From NCBI GenBank assembly GCA_964017125.1, contig OZ024914.1:27633073-27697072 (forward strand): a stretch of DNA of 64,000 nt, read 5' to 3'. This document shows positions 23,628-35,337 of the stretch, piece after piece. Origin of the DNA: Flabesymbios commensalis. Lineage: Eukaryota > Annelida > Polychaeta > Terebellida > Flabelligeridae. The position numbers were made by a program, and so were the translations under genes. Below the pieces are notes generated by a model that worked only from the letters and a program-made list of their open reading frames with translations, searched no databases and was not told the DNA's origin. Positions within the stretch are counted from its first letter, which is position 1, and the number at the start of each line of letters is the position of its first letter.

Positions 23628-23724
23628 CAGCGAACAAGAGACGTTCAGCCAATGCTTGGCCAGTGTTGTAGATGTTGAAGCAACATTGAATCAGTGTTGG
23701 GTCAACGTATCGTGTTTGTTGGGT
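23628..23724. repeat. CCCAGCAAACAC fold-back MITE, copy 4
   Basis: GAACAAGAGACGTTCAGCCA ... GTGTTGGGTCAACGTATCGT; centre reduced. Arms less alike than in other copies. Confidence 0.7.
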
Positions 23725-23836
23725 AAAGCAGATCACTGCCATGACTGATGTGCCTATTTTAAAACGTATTTAGCTTCTGAAATAAATGCAGTAGTTGGCC
23801 CTATATAGCCTCTCCAGCTTATCTTTAATCTGTACC

Positions 23837-24495
23837 GTAAAATGGGGTGACTTGGGACAAATCATTAAAATATTTTTTTTAAATATGACTGTAATGACAA
23901 TTTTTATATTAGGAGTTATATTTTTATAGTAACAAAGACAGAATATTGTTGATGTGCCAACTGCATTATGTTTGGCGGGAAGACCTCCACCATTTGAAGG
24001 TAGTGAGCATTTTTAGGTGAGTGCAATGTTATGGACATTCTCGAAGTTACTTTTACTTTTGACTTGTGGGTACCTTTAAAATTTGATGACTCAATTATAT
24101 TTTAGACATGAAATAGCCATAGGTTTCAAAAATGTTATGTTATGAATAAAAATAATATCAAACAGACTTTTCCTGTAAAGTCATAATCCATGAATTTTAA
24201 ACAAATACATTTTTGAAGTGGGGTGACTTGGGACACATTTTTCCGTAGTTGTTATGCACATTTGTCACCCCATTGTCCCATTATACGGCACCCATATCTT
24301 ACAGGGTATATATTTTGGTGTAGACATGCAATTTTGCTGGGGTATATGTCTGTGTTATATTGTGATATTGTTATTAATAGTATGCCCATGCGTATTTTAC
24401 TATCAGTTTAGCTGGTTACATTTCATTTTGGTTGTTGCTGTTGATTTAAAAAAAAACCACAAGAGTGTCTCAAGTCACCCCATGTGTTATTTATT
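23837..24495. mobile_element. TGACTTGGGACA-ended repeat, unassigned
   Basis: Left GTAAAATGGGGTGACTTGGG and right, read inward, CATGGGGTGACTTGAGACAC form an inverted pair; an internal GGGGTGACTTGGGACACA lies at 24220. Similar in style to the element at 26508. Boundaries approximate. Confidence 0.5.
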
Positions 24496-24586
24496 TGTTT
24501 CGGTAGTGTCAAATACTTGAGTATGGGAAAACTAATTCCACTGTGAGTGGTATTATGAAAGATTGTGACTATATCTTTCTTTCACG

Positions 24587-25060
24587 TAAATTCCAGCCTG
24601 ATTGGCTGAGATATATGTTAGATATATATACACAAAACATCTTAAAAAAGCGCATTATGATGTCAAATCACACCTGTAAAACTGGTCTATTTTTAATTAT
24701 TAATTCTAAATACAGAGCGTGGGTTAGACCTAAACTACTGGTAGTAGGTTTAGTGCTCAAGTCTGTCCGAACAGAAATGCCATTGGCTGATGAGCAATGG
24801 CCCTTGTCCAGCACAATCAATCAGCTATGTTCTGATTGGGCGCAGCTTATGCAAATTACAGGGCCCGGTAACAAGCATTATTCTGGGGAGAAGGGTTTGT
24901 ATCCAGCTCACTGATTAGCCATCAATGACATTTAAAATGTGACACAATAGCTGACATCCATCTCCAAATATGGTAAGCCCTATTGGTCATAAGAATCCCC
25001 CTCCTGAGACATACTGCATGCTGATTGACCAGCAATGACATCACTTATAAAAACTGACCT
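24587..25060 (+). promoter_or_regulatory. Promoter-like cluster of CCAAT, octamer and TATA motifs
   Basis: ATTGG at 24601, 24782, 24835 and 24982, octamer ATGCAAAT at 24849-24856, TGACATCA at 25037 and TATAAAAA at 25046-25053. No gene is recognised downstream, so function is conjecture. Confidence 0.25.
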
Positions 25061-25201
25061 CAATAGCAGACCTAATCTTGGAGGTCAGAATTATCTGTAC
25101 ACAACACCTCAAGCTCAAGCCCCCACTGCAAATGAACTGAGGGAGGGGTGATCTTCAGTAACTTACCATTAATATCGTTATCCCGCAAGGTTTCAGGTCA
25201 A

Positions 25202-25522
25202 CCCAGCAACCACGATGTGTTGACCCTATGCTGATACAATATTGGTCAGATGTCGCAGACGCTGGGCCAACATTAAATTGCATTGGGTCTGCAGAGCACC
25301 TGCAATCAATGTTGTGTTGTTACATCTGGCACACATTAGCCTATAATCTACCCAGCATACACAAGAGTCAATGTTGGTTTAACGTTGGTCCAGCTTCGTA
25401 GACTGGGGGATATCCCAGCAAACAAGACACATTGTCCCAATGTTGTTTTAATGTTGGGCCACCGTCTACGACGCTGAGCCAACATTAAAACAACATTGGT
25501 TCAACGCCTCGTGTTTGCGGGG
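25202..25522. repeat. Cluster of three CCCAGCAAACAC MITE copies
   Basis: 25202-25292 (diverged, CCCAGCAACCACGATGTG), 25351-25410 (left half only) and 25414-25522 (complete: CCCAGCAAACAAGACACATT ... GCGTTGAACC arm). In the last copy the inner arms match but the outer arms differ (ACATTGTCCC against GCGTTGAACC). Confidence 0.8.
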
Positions 25523-26351
25523 TAGGCACTACACACCACAGCTGATCAGCATGATCTTTGAGTCTTGATAGAAGTATAACAAGTAGGCCTAAACATGTTA
25601 GTGATTGTCACCGCATAGACATATCCACACCTTGTTTTCCAATATTCCTGTAGTAGGCCAACATAAGACATTGTAAATAAGTTGTAAACCCCAATACAAC
25701 ACAACGTAGCTAAACAAAATTTGCAACTGAAGGTTGTGGACAGACCTTGGGTTGTCACTGTTAGTGTGGGCTCTTCCAGGGCTACACCGTGCCTCACCCC
25801 TGTGGGGGATGGTGTAGACTAGTTAGCAAACGCCACCCTCCACAACGTACCGGAACATAGTGTAGACGTACTAACGTTACCAAAACACAAAGTATCAATG
25901 TTTGTCTGCATGGTACTGGTAGACTCAATTCAGCGCCACATGGTTAACCCTGCATCACATCCAATTGGAGTAGCAAGGGGGAAAGATTCTGGTTGACACG
26001 TACTAAGCCATTTGAGGGACGTACCATTTGATATTGGGGGGGGGGAGGAAAACAATGAAAAAAAGTTTATCGCCACAAAAGTCAGAAAAAAAAGTTTGTT
26101 GAAAATGTGATCAGAAAAAAAAGTTTGTTGTCGAAATTGATGAAAATTATGTTGACCAGAAAAACCACAAATGGTAACGTACATAATAGAGAAGGCATAC
26201 GGCAAAAATATATATTTCAGTTCTTCAACGAAAAAAAAAAAAAAATGTCGGACGTTCATCGCAAAAAAATATATTGTTTTCTTGCGGAGGTGAAAAAAAA
26301 AGTTTGACACCAACAAAAACTCCTGAAAGGCTGAATGATGTCACTGTTTTT
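25523..26351. other. No gene seen
   Basis: Includes G-run 26037-26047 and A-rich low-complexity tracts around 26080-26305 that create spurious open frames on both strands. Confidence 0.4.
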
Positions 26352-27525
26352 TTTGTCAAAGCAGTGGAAGTTGCAACTAAGACTTGAAATTCAAGTACAA
26401 TGCAGACTGCTTAATATCTTTTAATAACATTGTCATATAGCCTAATTATGTTTTTTGTTAATATATTGTATGTATGAATGGTATAATTATTCTCACAGTA
26501 AAGTATAGGGGAGACTGCGGCACCTTGGGACTTCGGGCACATTGAGAAAGGCCTGTTTGATAGAAATTATATTGCGATTTGTTCTCCAGCTGGTCAATTG
26601 TACCAAAACTAACCAATTTCCCTTTTCCACCCTGTTTAAGCTTCTAGGTCCATTTTTTACATGAAAATCACTTTTTAGGATGATCAAAATCTGTGTCTAT
26701 AGATCACGTAATACTTGATTTCCCTTTGATTTTGGTGGTATCGTTCACTTGTGCTATTACTTTATCACTTATGTATAATGGTTTGTTTCAAATACACCCC
26801 ACACACAAACTATGAATAATATCAGATATGAGGTCAGTCAGGGTGTCTCAATGTGCCCCAAAACTGTCTCAAGGTGCCCCAAGTCTTTCTCAGTGAAGGT
26901 GCCCTGAAAGTGTTTCAAGGTGCCCCCAACTTTTTCAGGCACATATTGTTACTGGAACATCTAACATTAGCCAACTGCAGGCTTTAGCTACAGGTATATG
27001 TATTATTCGAATCTTGATTTTAGCTAGATCCACTTTGTCTTCAGGTACCTAATATGGTGTCTCAAGTTACCCCAGGTGGTGTCTCAAGGTGTATCCATAG
27101 GTCTAATTAAATATCTGTTTTGGGGTTTGAATTTATCCGTCTCAAGGTGCCCCAGTATCCCCTACCCATAGGCCTATATCTGCAGAAATTGATGTTCAAG
27201 ACATGCCACCCCTTGCCATGATACTTGATAACTGTGGGGTATTATAATTTTCCTCCCAGTGTAGTCTAGCCATTCATTTCAAAATTACATGCATAGTGGA
27301 CAAATCTAATTTTGATGTGATGTAGGCCTACATGTAGCATCTGGCAGGCAATGACGTTAGGCCTGAAGCACATACTGTGTAACCACTGGTAACAGTCGAC
27401 CCATGCTGGTTTGGACAACATCAGATGAAATAGGCCTAATACGGTCCGACATGACTAACGTTAGCTTAAAATTGGGACATTACCAGCATCAGTCAAGGTC
27501 GAGCTGTGACAAGAGGATGAGCAAC
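26352..27525 (+). repeat. Local duplication, unit 1 (with a nested element)
   Basis: Flanks of the nested element (26352-26507 and 27163-27525) align with 28072-28404 plus 31833-31985: shared TTCAAGT.CAATGCAGACTG, GACATGCCACC.CTT, TAGTCTAGCCATTCATTT, GACAAGAGGATGAGCA. About 0.5 kb without insertions. Confidence 0.8.
26508..27162. mobile_element. 655-bp GGGGA-ended element, TA-flanked
   Basis: Left GGGGAGACTGCGGCACCTTG; right read inward GGGGATACTGGGGCACCTTG. TA on both sides. Absent from duplication unit 2, where AAAGTATCCCATATCTGC runs through. Internal repeats of TCTCAAGGTGCCCCA. Superfamily unknown, no ORF. Confidence 0.75.
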
Positions 27526-27712
27526 CTTTAAAGGCTAATATTAATTTATTTTGGCTTCTTAATATGACCATATGATGTAAGCATGTCCATAGACTAGAAC
27601 TTCAATTTTTTATTTATTTTTTGTGCCACGTATTGACCAGTTAGACTAGATATAGAGACGAAATTGCAGATTTCTTATTTTGGACAACCATGTCAAAAAT
27701 AAGAAACACTAG
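27526..27712. mobile_element. 365-bp-type fold-back MITE, truncated copy
   Basis: Left arm from TTGGCTTCTTAATATGACCA to the central stem CCAGTTAGACTAGATATAGA and the loop; the right arm is missing. Confidence 0.7.
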
Positions 27713-28071
27713 TGAAGCCTTCAGCAGACCTCTGGGGGTTTGTCCGGTGGGCCTCTACCAACCCACTGACTACAGCGCCGCTGCCGCCAGTGGATCATCA
27801 GTGGACTGCCAGACAATATCTGGTGGTCCACCGCTGACCCGCCAGCTGATGTATATGGCAGTGGATGAGATGGTGCTAAGCTGCTAGCAGCCCGCCGGGG
27901 GTGCACTGTCAGAGATGGCTGTAGTCAGTGCGTCGCTAGTCAATGCCTTTGTCCAAACACATGAGGCCTTTGGGCCGAGTTAATTCTTGATGTTGATGGA
28001 TAGAGCCTACGGCCGAGGGGTCCTGCCATCAATTGATGGCTATTTTTCTGTCAGGATAAGACCTGGCAGTG
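27713..28071. other. Spacer between duplication units
   Basis: CTGCCGCCAGTGG and similar GC-richer sequence give short ORFs on both strands; no recognised product. Confidence 0.35.
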
Positions 28072-28584
28072 TCACCATGGAAGGTTGCTACTGAGACTAG
28101 AAATTCAAGTTCAATGCAGACTGCTAAATATCTTTTAGTAACCAGTAACGTTTTCATATAATTCTGTTAGTGATATGTATGAATGATATAATCTCATAGT
28201 AAAGTATCCCATATCTGCAAAAAATGATGCTCAAGACATGCCACCACTTACCATACTAACTTGATAACTGTGAGGTATAATTTTCTGCTCATTGTAGTCT
28301 AGCCATTCATTTAAAAATGATATGCATAGTGGACAAATCTAATATTTTGATGTGATGTGGGCCTACCTAGACCCGTGCTGGCTTGGACAACTTCAGATGC
28401 AATACAGGGGCGTTACCAGGGGGGTGCTCAGGGTGCTCGAGCACCCCCCTTAATTTTCATAGTGGTAATTTTCCAACCAATAATTTTATATACAATTAAT
28501 CCACCAGTGTCCGACATGTTGGTTCCAGCCCCCTCCACACCTAAATATATACCCCTCCACACCTAAATATATACCCCTTCCCTA

Positions 28585-28919
28585 ATACGGAACTGTACCA
28601 CCTTATCTAGTTTTCAATCTAAGCTTAAGCATTTTTTGTTATGTACTACTGGATGAACATTATGTTAACTGCTATAATATTTAGGTATGTCTCCATTAAT
28701 ATGAATTGTCACATTTTCAACATGTTTATAACATTCTAGCTTTTAAGTTTAAATTGTCATTGTTCTGTAATTATGTTATGTTCATATTCATGTATGTATC
28801 CATTACTATGTCTACATTGTGTATATATAATTTTTTTCAGAGGGCCCCATGGCAGATGAGCGAAAGCTCAATGGGTCACCCTCTATAAATAAAGAATATT
28901 ATTATTATTATTATTATTT
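28585..28919 (+). mobile_element. LINE 3' end with ATT tail
   Basis: Frame at about 28589-28655 reads LSSFQSKLKHFLLCTTG and stop, the end of a jockey-superfamily ORF2. Then a 3' UTR with GCGAAAGCTCAATGGGTCAC, CTCTATAAATAAAG and an (ATT)n tail from 28896. Strongly 5' truncated. Confidence 0.75.
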
Positions 28920-28959
28920 AAAGAGCTGGTGTCTGGGATTCATCATTGGCGCCATTAAC

Positions 28960-29231
28960 AGATTAAAGACTCAGATTAGACAATGAACTGGGCAAAACAG
29001 GGTGTTCTATTCAAATTACCTCTGTGCAAGACTGTTCAGCTCCAATGTACTTATTTTTATCGCACTGCTCATTTATGGAACACTTTACCTTTTGTTATCC
29101 GAGATGCTAGTAGCTTGCAGATTTTTAAGAAGAACCTGAATGAATTATATCTTACCATAGTAAAATTATTTGATGGGAATAATCGATGTACCTGGAGCCT
29201 GGCTTGTGCTTGTGTCAATTGTCAAATATAG
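28960..29231 (+). pseudogene. LINE ORF2 C-terminal fragment
   Basis: RTAHLWNTLPFVIRDASSLQ followed by IFKKNLNEL, then a Cys-rich close CTWSLACACVNC before the stop. This is the usual C-terminus of CR1/jockey-type ORF2 proteins. The listed Met (28983) is internal; no RT domain remains. The 3' UTR may run to the AAT repeats near 30402. Confidence 0.75.
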
Positions 29232-31410
29232 CAGAATATTTTGTGTCTCAAACTACCTGTGCAATTTGAATCGGCTATAAGATGGCTATTTGAGCTGTCA
29301 CCAGCCACGCATGACTAGGGACGTTGTCGAGACTCATGTGTTGACAGCTGACGAACCGCCCCGCCTAACTTATACTAGTGTATTGAATATATATCTATAC
29401 ATCTAGCACAAATGGCACCTTAAGTGATCGATCTATGAACGATAATCTGCGAATGTTGCATTGTGTTGTCTGCCTGGCTCGAATTCAGGCCGGAGACAGT
29501 CTCTGATTCTGTTCGGAGCAGACCGACATCACTCTACATGATCACGCTTGTCATGATCTGACTAAGAGTATTACCACATGGCATGGATGGCTGTTCCCCT
29601 CAAAAATATTATTTGTTTTTTCCTGTTTTATTTTTAGGTTTAGTGATTTTTCAGTCACCTTTGTTTCCAGACGAGGTGGGTCCTTATGCTGAATTTCAAA
29701 GATCTCTAATCAACTGATTTACTCCTTGAGTTTGGGATTGTTTTTCCTCCAGTCTAATATTGCATATGTGGTACTACTCAGCATCTTTCGGCTGCGCGAC
29801 GGCTATATGAGCTGACGTCAGTAGATGCATTCTAGGTTTATAGTATTACTTTTATTTAGGGATGTATGTAGTGCCATGTTAAAATTAAGAGTGTCATTAG
29901 TTTTTACTATTTTTTCTTCACACATGCCCTAGTTGTCTGTCCTTTTATATAATAAACAACTAAAGGATTTAGAGGTTTTAATTAGGTTTCTACGCTTTCC
30001 AGAGTGTCCTTTTTTGCTACACTGTGTAGAGCACAGTGTAGCTATTTTATCTCTGGTTTTGGTGCGGGAAACAGATGACAGACAAGTGTCGGTTATTTTA
30101 TTTTTATGTGTACATATCGTAAAATTTATAATCTATACTATGTATGTACATTTTTAAATAGCATGTACACAAAAGCATTGCTATTTTAAACACTGGATAT
30201 GATGCCGCCTTACATGATAAGTATGGCAACACCTATAGCCAGTGAACAGTTGGTTTTATATTATACTGTCATATTATTTTATTAAATAATTTTAATTCAC
30301 TAATATGGTTGACAGGCATTGTAGAGGTCGTCTCGACCTGTTCCCGTCAACCAAAGTTAATAACATGTTCAAAAAAATACCCAATTAATAATAATAATAA
30401 TGTACCATTTTTGCATGTTTTTAACTGAAAGTCAAATAAATGATAGCCACATAGCCCCTATGTGGCGACAGAGGCAAATCTTTACAATGCAAATCTGTAA
30501 AATTTGACCATTCAGAGCACCTAAAAGTAGGAATTTGTTTCTCCTCTCCACCCTTAATTAGTGTGAAATAGACATATTTTTCAAACATTCATTTTTTTTT
30601 TTTTAAAAGAAACAGAGTAAAATATATCAACTTTGTGTTAGTCTTGGCCAATAATTGAAACGTTGAGCGAAACCTGAAACAACGTTATGGAAAATAAATA
30701 TGCTAAGATTCATGATAATTATCATAGAATACCTTGAAACAATGTTGTTTCAAAGTAGATATGCTAAGATTGATAGTAATTATCATAGACTATCCTACCC
30801 TATGATAATTATGACACACCACAAGCACAATCCACAGCAGGCTATGGCTTGAAACGGACACAGCTTAGAGTTGGATGTGCTGCCCTCTCAAGCACTTGCA
30901 GAAAATAAAATAATAAGTACCACAGGATAAAGATTATTCCTCAATTACCATGCTTCTTTTACCTGGGTGATGGCGAATTTATTTCTCAAGAGATATCATC
31001 TCTGAGACTTGAGAACAAATGGATAAAAAACAGGGACGCTTTTTCAATTTCCAAAATTTAATGGTTTTAGGGCCTATTTGAATTTTTTGTATTTTTTCAG
31101 TGCAATATATAGACCTCCAGTATAGCCACTGACACGAAATAATTCAAATACAGCTGGGACTCAACAGTTTTTTTTACCAGACACGAAATCAAGAATAAGA
31201 ATTGAAAATTGGCAGTAAAGTTGTTTTAAAAATGTGGAACTACAACCAACACTAACACAAATATCTGATATAGGCCTAACTGATGATGAACTGGGATATA
31301 ACATTTGCATTTAAAATATTCTGCCATAGAGGAGGGTGGCAAATAATTAAGCCGTACATAATTGCATACTAGGCATTCCACAAACGAGGTTGCATAATTA
31401 TTATCACAAT
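29232..31410. other. Probable LINE 3' UTR and unassigned hAT interior
   Basis: No coding sequence. AAT microsatellite at about 30388-30402; about 60-bp tandem units at 30690-30800 (ATATGCTAAGATT and TAATTATCATAGA repeated). Confidence 0.4.
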
Positions 31411-31414
31411 AAGG

Positions 31415-31500
31415 GTGACCCAATGTTTGATTAATATTATTATTGATCCACCGTCTGCTACGCTGGCCAAACATTAACGCAACATTGGATCGACAGCTGG
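31415..31500. repeat. CCCAGCAAACAC-family MITE, decayed copy
   Basis: GACCCAATGTTTGATTAATA ... CCACCGTCTGCTACGCTGGCC ... ACGCAACATTGGATCGACAG. Outer ends lost. Confidence 0.65.
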
Positions 31501-31985
31501 TTATTTTTATCTAGCTCATTTAATATGCCTGGTAGTTCGCACTCGCTATTAAATGAGCTAATGATCATGTTTACGTTTTTTTTCCATTGTGTGGTTGTGT
31601 TAGCTCAAATAGTTGGACTAGAGTAGGCTAGGTTAATTTGTCATTAAGTTAAAACCGACATTTCTGCCAGTATCTCATCTCTTCATTGTACAGCAAAGAT
31701 ACCACGAAATCGCACTATTTGATGTTTATTTTTTCAAAATTTTGCGGAGGCATGCCCCTATAGGTCCCTGCTGTTGAATGGTTTCTTTGAAATCTGAGCA
31801 CCCCCCTTAATTTATTTCTGGATACGCCACTGCAATAGGCCTACACCTCTAGAATTGGAGATTTTATTCAGCTCTATGATAAATAGTCAAATTTAGGTTG
31901 TTGCCGGTCCGACACTACAAACTTAAAATTGCGACATTTCCAACCTCAGTCAAGTTGAAGCCGTGACAAGAGGATGAGCATCATT

Positions 31986-33820
31986 TAATTATCCATTGAT
32001 ATCAGTCTTGATATAGATAAAATAAGCACACAACATTCCTCGTTCATTTATTGTTGTCGCCGTTGCATGGTGTGTGTTGCGATCAGCAGTAAAACATCAC
32101 AATTTTATCAAAAGCACAGATTTGATACGCATATATAAGGGCATGCCGTTATGAGCGAGTATGCCATTCTGAATGACACACCCTTATAAGTGAACAATTT
32201 GTAGTATTTCCCTTTGTCAGTTTAACTCGGGAAAAACCTTGACCAAAAATAGAAAGGTCAAGTTCATTTTTATAGTCTACTTAGGACCTAAAATTGACTT
32301 TATTAGGTCTTCGGGTAGATAAAAAATTATGTTCATTATATATCTTTATTAATAGGATGATCTAAAGTTTTAGTTAGTGAACACATGTTTGACCTCTCTT
32401 GTTATGACCTTGTCAAAATACCTACGGTCAAATGAGCTATTTATATATAATTTAACACACAAAAGGGATTGATTGTTGCCTGTGACCTTCTTATTTTGAA
32501 TGAAAACTGTACAATTTTTTTTTAAAGGTTGGGTACCTGCCATTTTGATTAAACTGCACTGGTTTGACCTTGCCCATGACCTTGGTGAAAATATTCAAGG
32601 TCAAAGGTCAAATTTGTCATTATTTAGGGCGAAAGTGTTTATTTTTGGTGGATTGGTTCAATAGCTACTGATTATTTTTTTTCAATGAAATTTCAAATGG
32701 TCAACTAAGATATATATCATAATTAATTTACATGATTGTTTTAACTACTTTAACCTTGAGTGGCTGTCAGTGGGAGCCCTTTATTTCATAAATGAGGCTG
32801 CCCATAAAGTTATATAATTATAAATAATCTTGTACGATTAGCCACTGCCTTGTTTGAACCATGATAGAAAAGCTCCGAATCTTACGCCGAGGTGTAGGCC
32901 TACCAAACTCCCCAAAGGCGGTCACTATGATAGTATGAGAATAAGATGACTATGAGTCTATGTGATTACTTGCCGCCATGAGAGAGTCTGGTACACGTCA
33001 CCTTCTAAAATGCAACATCTCAACTTGTCTATTACAACGAAAACAGGTAACTATGTCCAGGGACAGGGTTTATGGATGATTTTTTGTTGTGTGGGGAAAT
33101 TGGGAGTGATTGGGGAGGGGGGAAGGAGTTGCTGTGCAAGCGGTGCGAGCAGTATTTTGGGGTTTGGGGGTGTGGCCTTTTTTAGGGGGGGGGGGGATAG
33201 AGGGGGAAGGGTAGACCCTCCCCAAAAAGTACATCCAGAAAACCCTGAATTCATATGTTTTTGTAATATGCAACATTTTGGCATTGAAATTCGGCCCATG
33301 TGCATGATTGCCAGATTGGCCCATTCAATGCTATTAGCATTGGGCATGATGGATGCTGGCATTGCATTGTAATGCATCAATCTGGTGCGACAAAACCGAT
33401 GCCATAGCCATGAATAACCCTGAAAAACCATGCATAGGCTAACCACAGATATGCCTAGCCATGAATAACCTTTAAAATGTCTATGTTTTTTCATGGTAAT
33501 CTGTGGATACATGTAGTATCGATTTGTTAGACGTTATTCATTGTTATCTGTGGTTGTGCATGGACCGTGGACGGTAATGATGGTTAATTATAGTTATAGA
33601 CTATAGCCTATGGCTATAGATAGACCTACCATTTGTCCAGAAATTGATATCCAATTATATCATGTTGATATCAAAATAACACCAGTATAGTCTAGACTAT
33701 AGATGCCTATTATTATTAACAATAATGGTAAAGGAGCTTTACACCATTCTCTCCTTATTAATCACATTATTTGTGATCCCATATTTCTCAGTAACTCGTG
33801 TGGTTTAGCAGGACATGTGT
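31986..33820. other. Gene-free interval
   Basis: AGGTCA-rich sequence at 32230-32630 with a perfect direct repeat at 32598-32610; G-runs at 33186-33197 make spurious ORFs on both strands near 33050-33512. Confidence 0.4.
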
Positions 33821-33930
33821 TCCTCGCAAACACGAGGCGTTGACCCGAAGTTGTTTTAATGTTGGTCCGCCATCTTCTATGTCGGCCCAACATTAAAACA
33901 ACATTAGTTCAATGCCTCGTGTTTGCTGGG
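33821..33930. repeat. CCCAGCAAACAC fold-back MITE
   Basis: Arms GCAAACACGAGGCGTTGACC and, from the right, CCCAGCAAACACGAGGCATT GAAC; both continue to TTGTTTTAATGTTGG. Confidence 0.8.
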
Positions 33931-34157
33931 TTATTGCACTCCAGCGGTATTGTGTCAGTATCATAGTCAACGTTATGCATACAAACTATCTACGGGGCAC
34001 AATTGTTGCCAATCATGACGCATGCCAGCTGTGAGCCTAATACTAAATGTATTACATGTAAAACGTGTATACATGACAGATGATCATGTAAAGGGTGTTT
34101 TCTGTGAGCAGGTAGGCGACTGAATGTCCCTCCACCCCTGAACATATACCATGCATA

Positions 34158-34240
34158 CCAGGCAAACAAAAAACATCAGCCTATTGCTAGTTTAATCTTG
34201 GGTCAGCGTCGCAGACGGTGGGCCAACATAAAACCAGTAA
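34158..34240. repeat. CCCAGCAAACAC-family MITE, partial
   Basis: CAGGCAAACAAAAAACATCA ... GGTCAGCGTCGCAGACGGTG GGCCAACATAAAACC. Right outer arm unclear. Confidence 0.6.
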
Positions 34241-34808
34241 TGGGGAGATGACTCCCTGCTTGCACTTCTGTTGTGTAAAAACACCAGCGCCGCAAATCCA
34301 GAAGAGCAAGATAGGTCCCACTGGGCCGATTCACCGCCCGTCCTTGAAGTACAAAAACATGTGTATATTCGTGTTAATTACATCCTTCTTTTTAAACCAC
34401 AATCTAAGATATCCAGGACTCAAGCCATCACAAATCAATCTTACTAACACATCATCATTGGCGACTGTCGTGATACGTCGATATTTTGAACTGCTCAGTA
34501 AATAAAGAGTGAGCGATATCTAAGGCTCAAGCGCCATGGCTCAAGTGGCAAGAAAGGCCTATTTTAACCTTCTGCGTGGTATAGACCAGTGCGTGGTACC
34601 TTCTGGCCATTACGGTATATGCTCCAACTTAAAGAGACGCAATTAATTTAAGTGATTTTCTTTCAAAAGGTTTCTTGTAGGTTAGATTATTCAAAAAGAT
34701 CTTGTTGTAAATAATAACTAATTGTGCCTGTCAGGTCAGAAGGTACACACACCACATGGGCCACACTGTCACTGGGAGCCTGTCACTCCTTAAACGAGGC
34801 TGACATAG

Positions 34809-35257
34809 CAGTGTTTCATCTAGGATTCAGAAGGGGCATGGCGCCACCCATCAATAGGGGCACCTTATCATGCACGCCGGGCACTCAATTAGGCGTTTCT
34901 AACACCCACCCTCCCCAATAAAGGGTAGGCTATAAACAGGATCAGTTAGGTATGTAAACATCGCCAGTTATTACTACTATCTACAGGAGTTATCAGGTAT
35001 TGCGTCATAGGTGTGAACGCGTGACATCAGTGACTGGGGTGTTTTTCACTGTCACAATGGCCTGGGTGGGTTGAATATGACGTAACAACAGTTCAAAGAG
35101 GCATTTCACTGTCTGATTATTAGAAGGGCAACATGGCGCACATGAAAGGCAACATGACACTCATGAAGTGCAACATGGCGCTCATGAAGGGCAACATGAC
35201 ACTTACAAAAAGCAACATGGCCCTGCACCATGTTAGAAAAAGCTAGATGAAACACTG
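34809..35257. mobile_element. CAGTGTTT-ended DNA element, copy B (inverted to copy A)
   Basis: Ends CAGTGTTTCATCTAG at both sides (inverted). Flanks CATAG (34804-34808) and CATAT (35258-35262) fit a 5-bp target duplication with one change. Contains the 24-bp minisatellite on the opposite strand (GGGCAACATGGCGC units, 35124-35235). Complement aligns over its length with 6839-7267. Confidence 0.8.
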
Positions 35258-35337
35258 CATATAGTTACATTAAAAAGAATCACATATGGTTAGCCACTGC
35301 TTTAATCAAATTTTATGATAATGCTACTTGACCTTCA

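Larger units (their letters stand above)
28405..31832. mobile_element. 3.4-kb hAT-like element with 5-bp TSD
   Basis: Left end CAGGGGCGTTACCAGGGGGG then TGCTCAG; right end read inward CAGTGGCGTATCCAGAAATA and later GGGGGGTGCTCAG. CAATA flanks both ends (28400-28404, 31833-31837). Unit 1 shows the single-copy site GATGAAATAGGCC, so the duplication is exactly 5 bp. CAGGGGCG-type ends are typical of hAT elements. No transposase was recognised; two LINE fragments sit inside. Confidence 0.8.
28072..31985 (+). repeat. Local duplication, unit 2 (split by a 3.4-kb element)
   Basis: Outer parts 28072-28404 and 31833-31985 align with unit 1; the middle is the CAGGGGCG element. Confidence 0.8.

Noticed and set aside
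25930-26316. 128-codon minus-strand ORF rich in Phe
   Set aside because: Low-complexity A/T tract; the opposite strand is open as well.
32962-33512. Overlapping ORFs of 136 and 153 codons on opposite strands
   Set aside because: Created by Gly/Pro codons in G- and C-runs; no recognisable protein.
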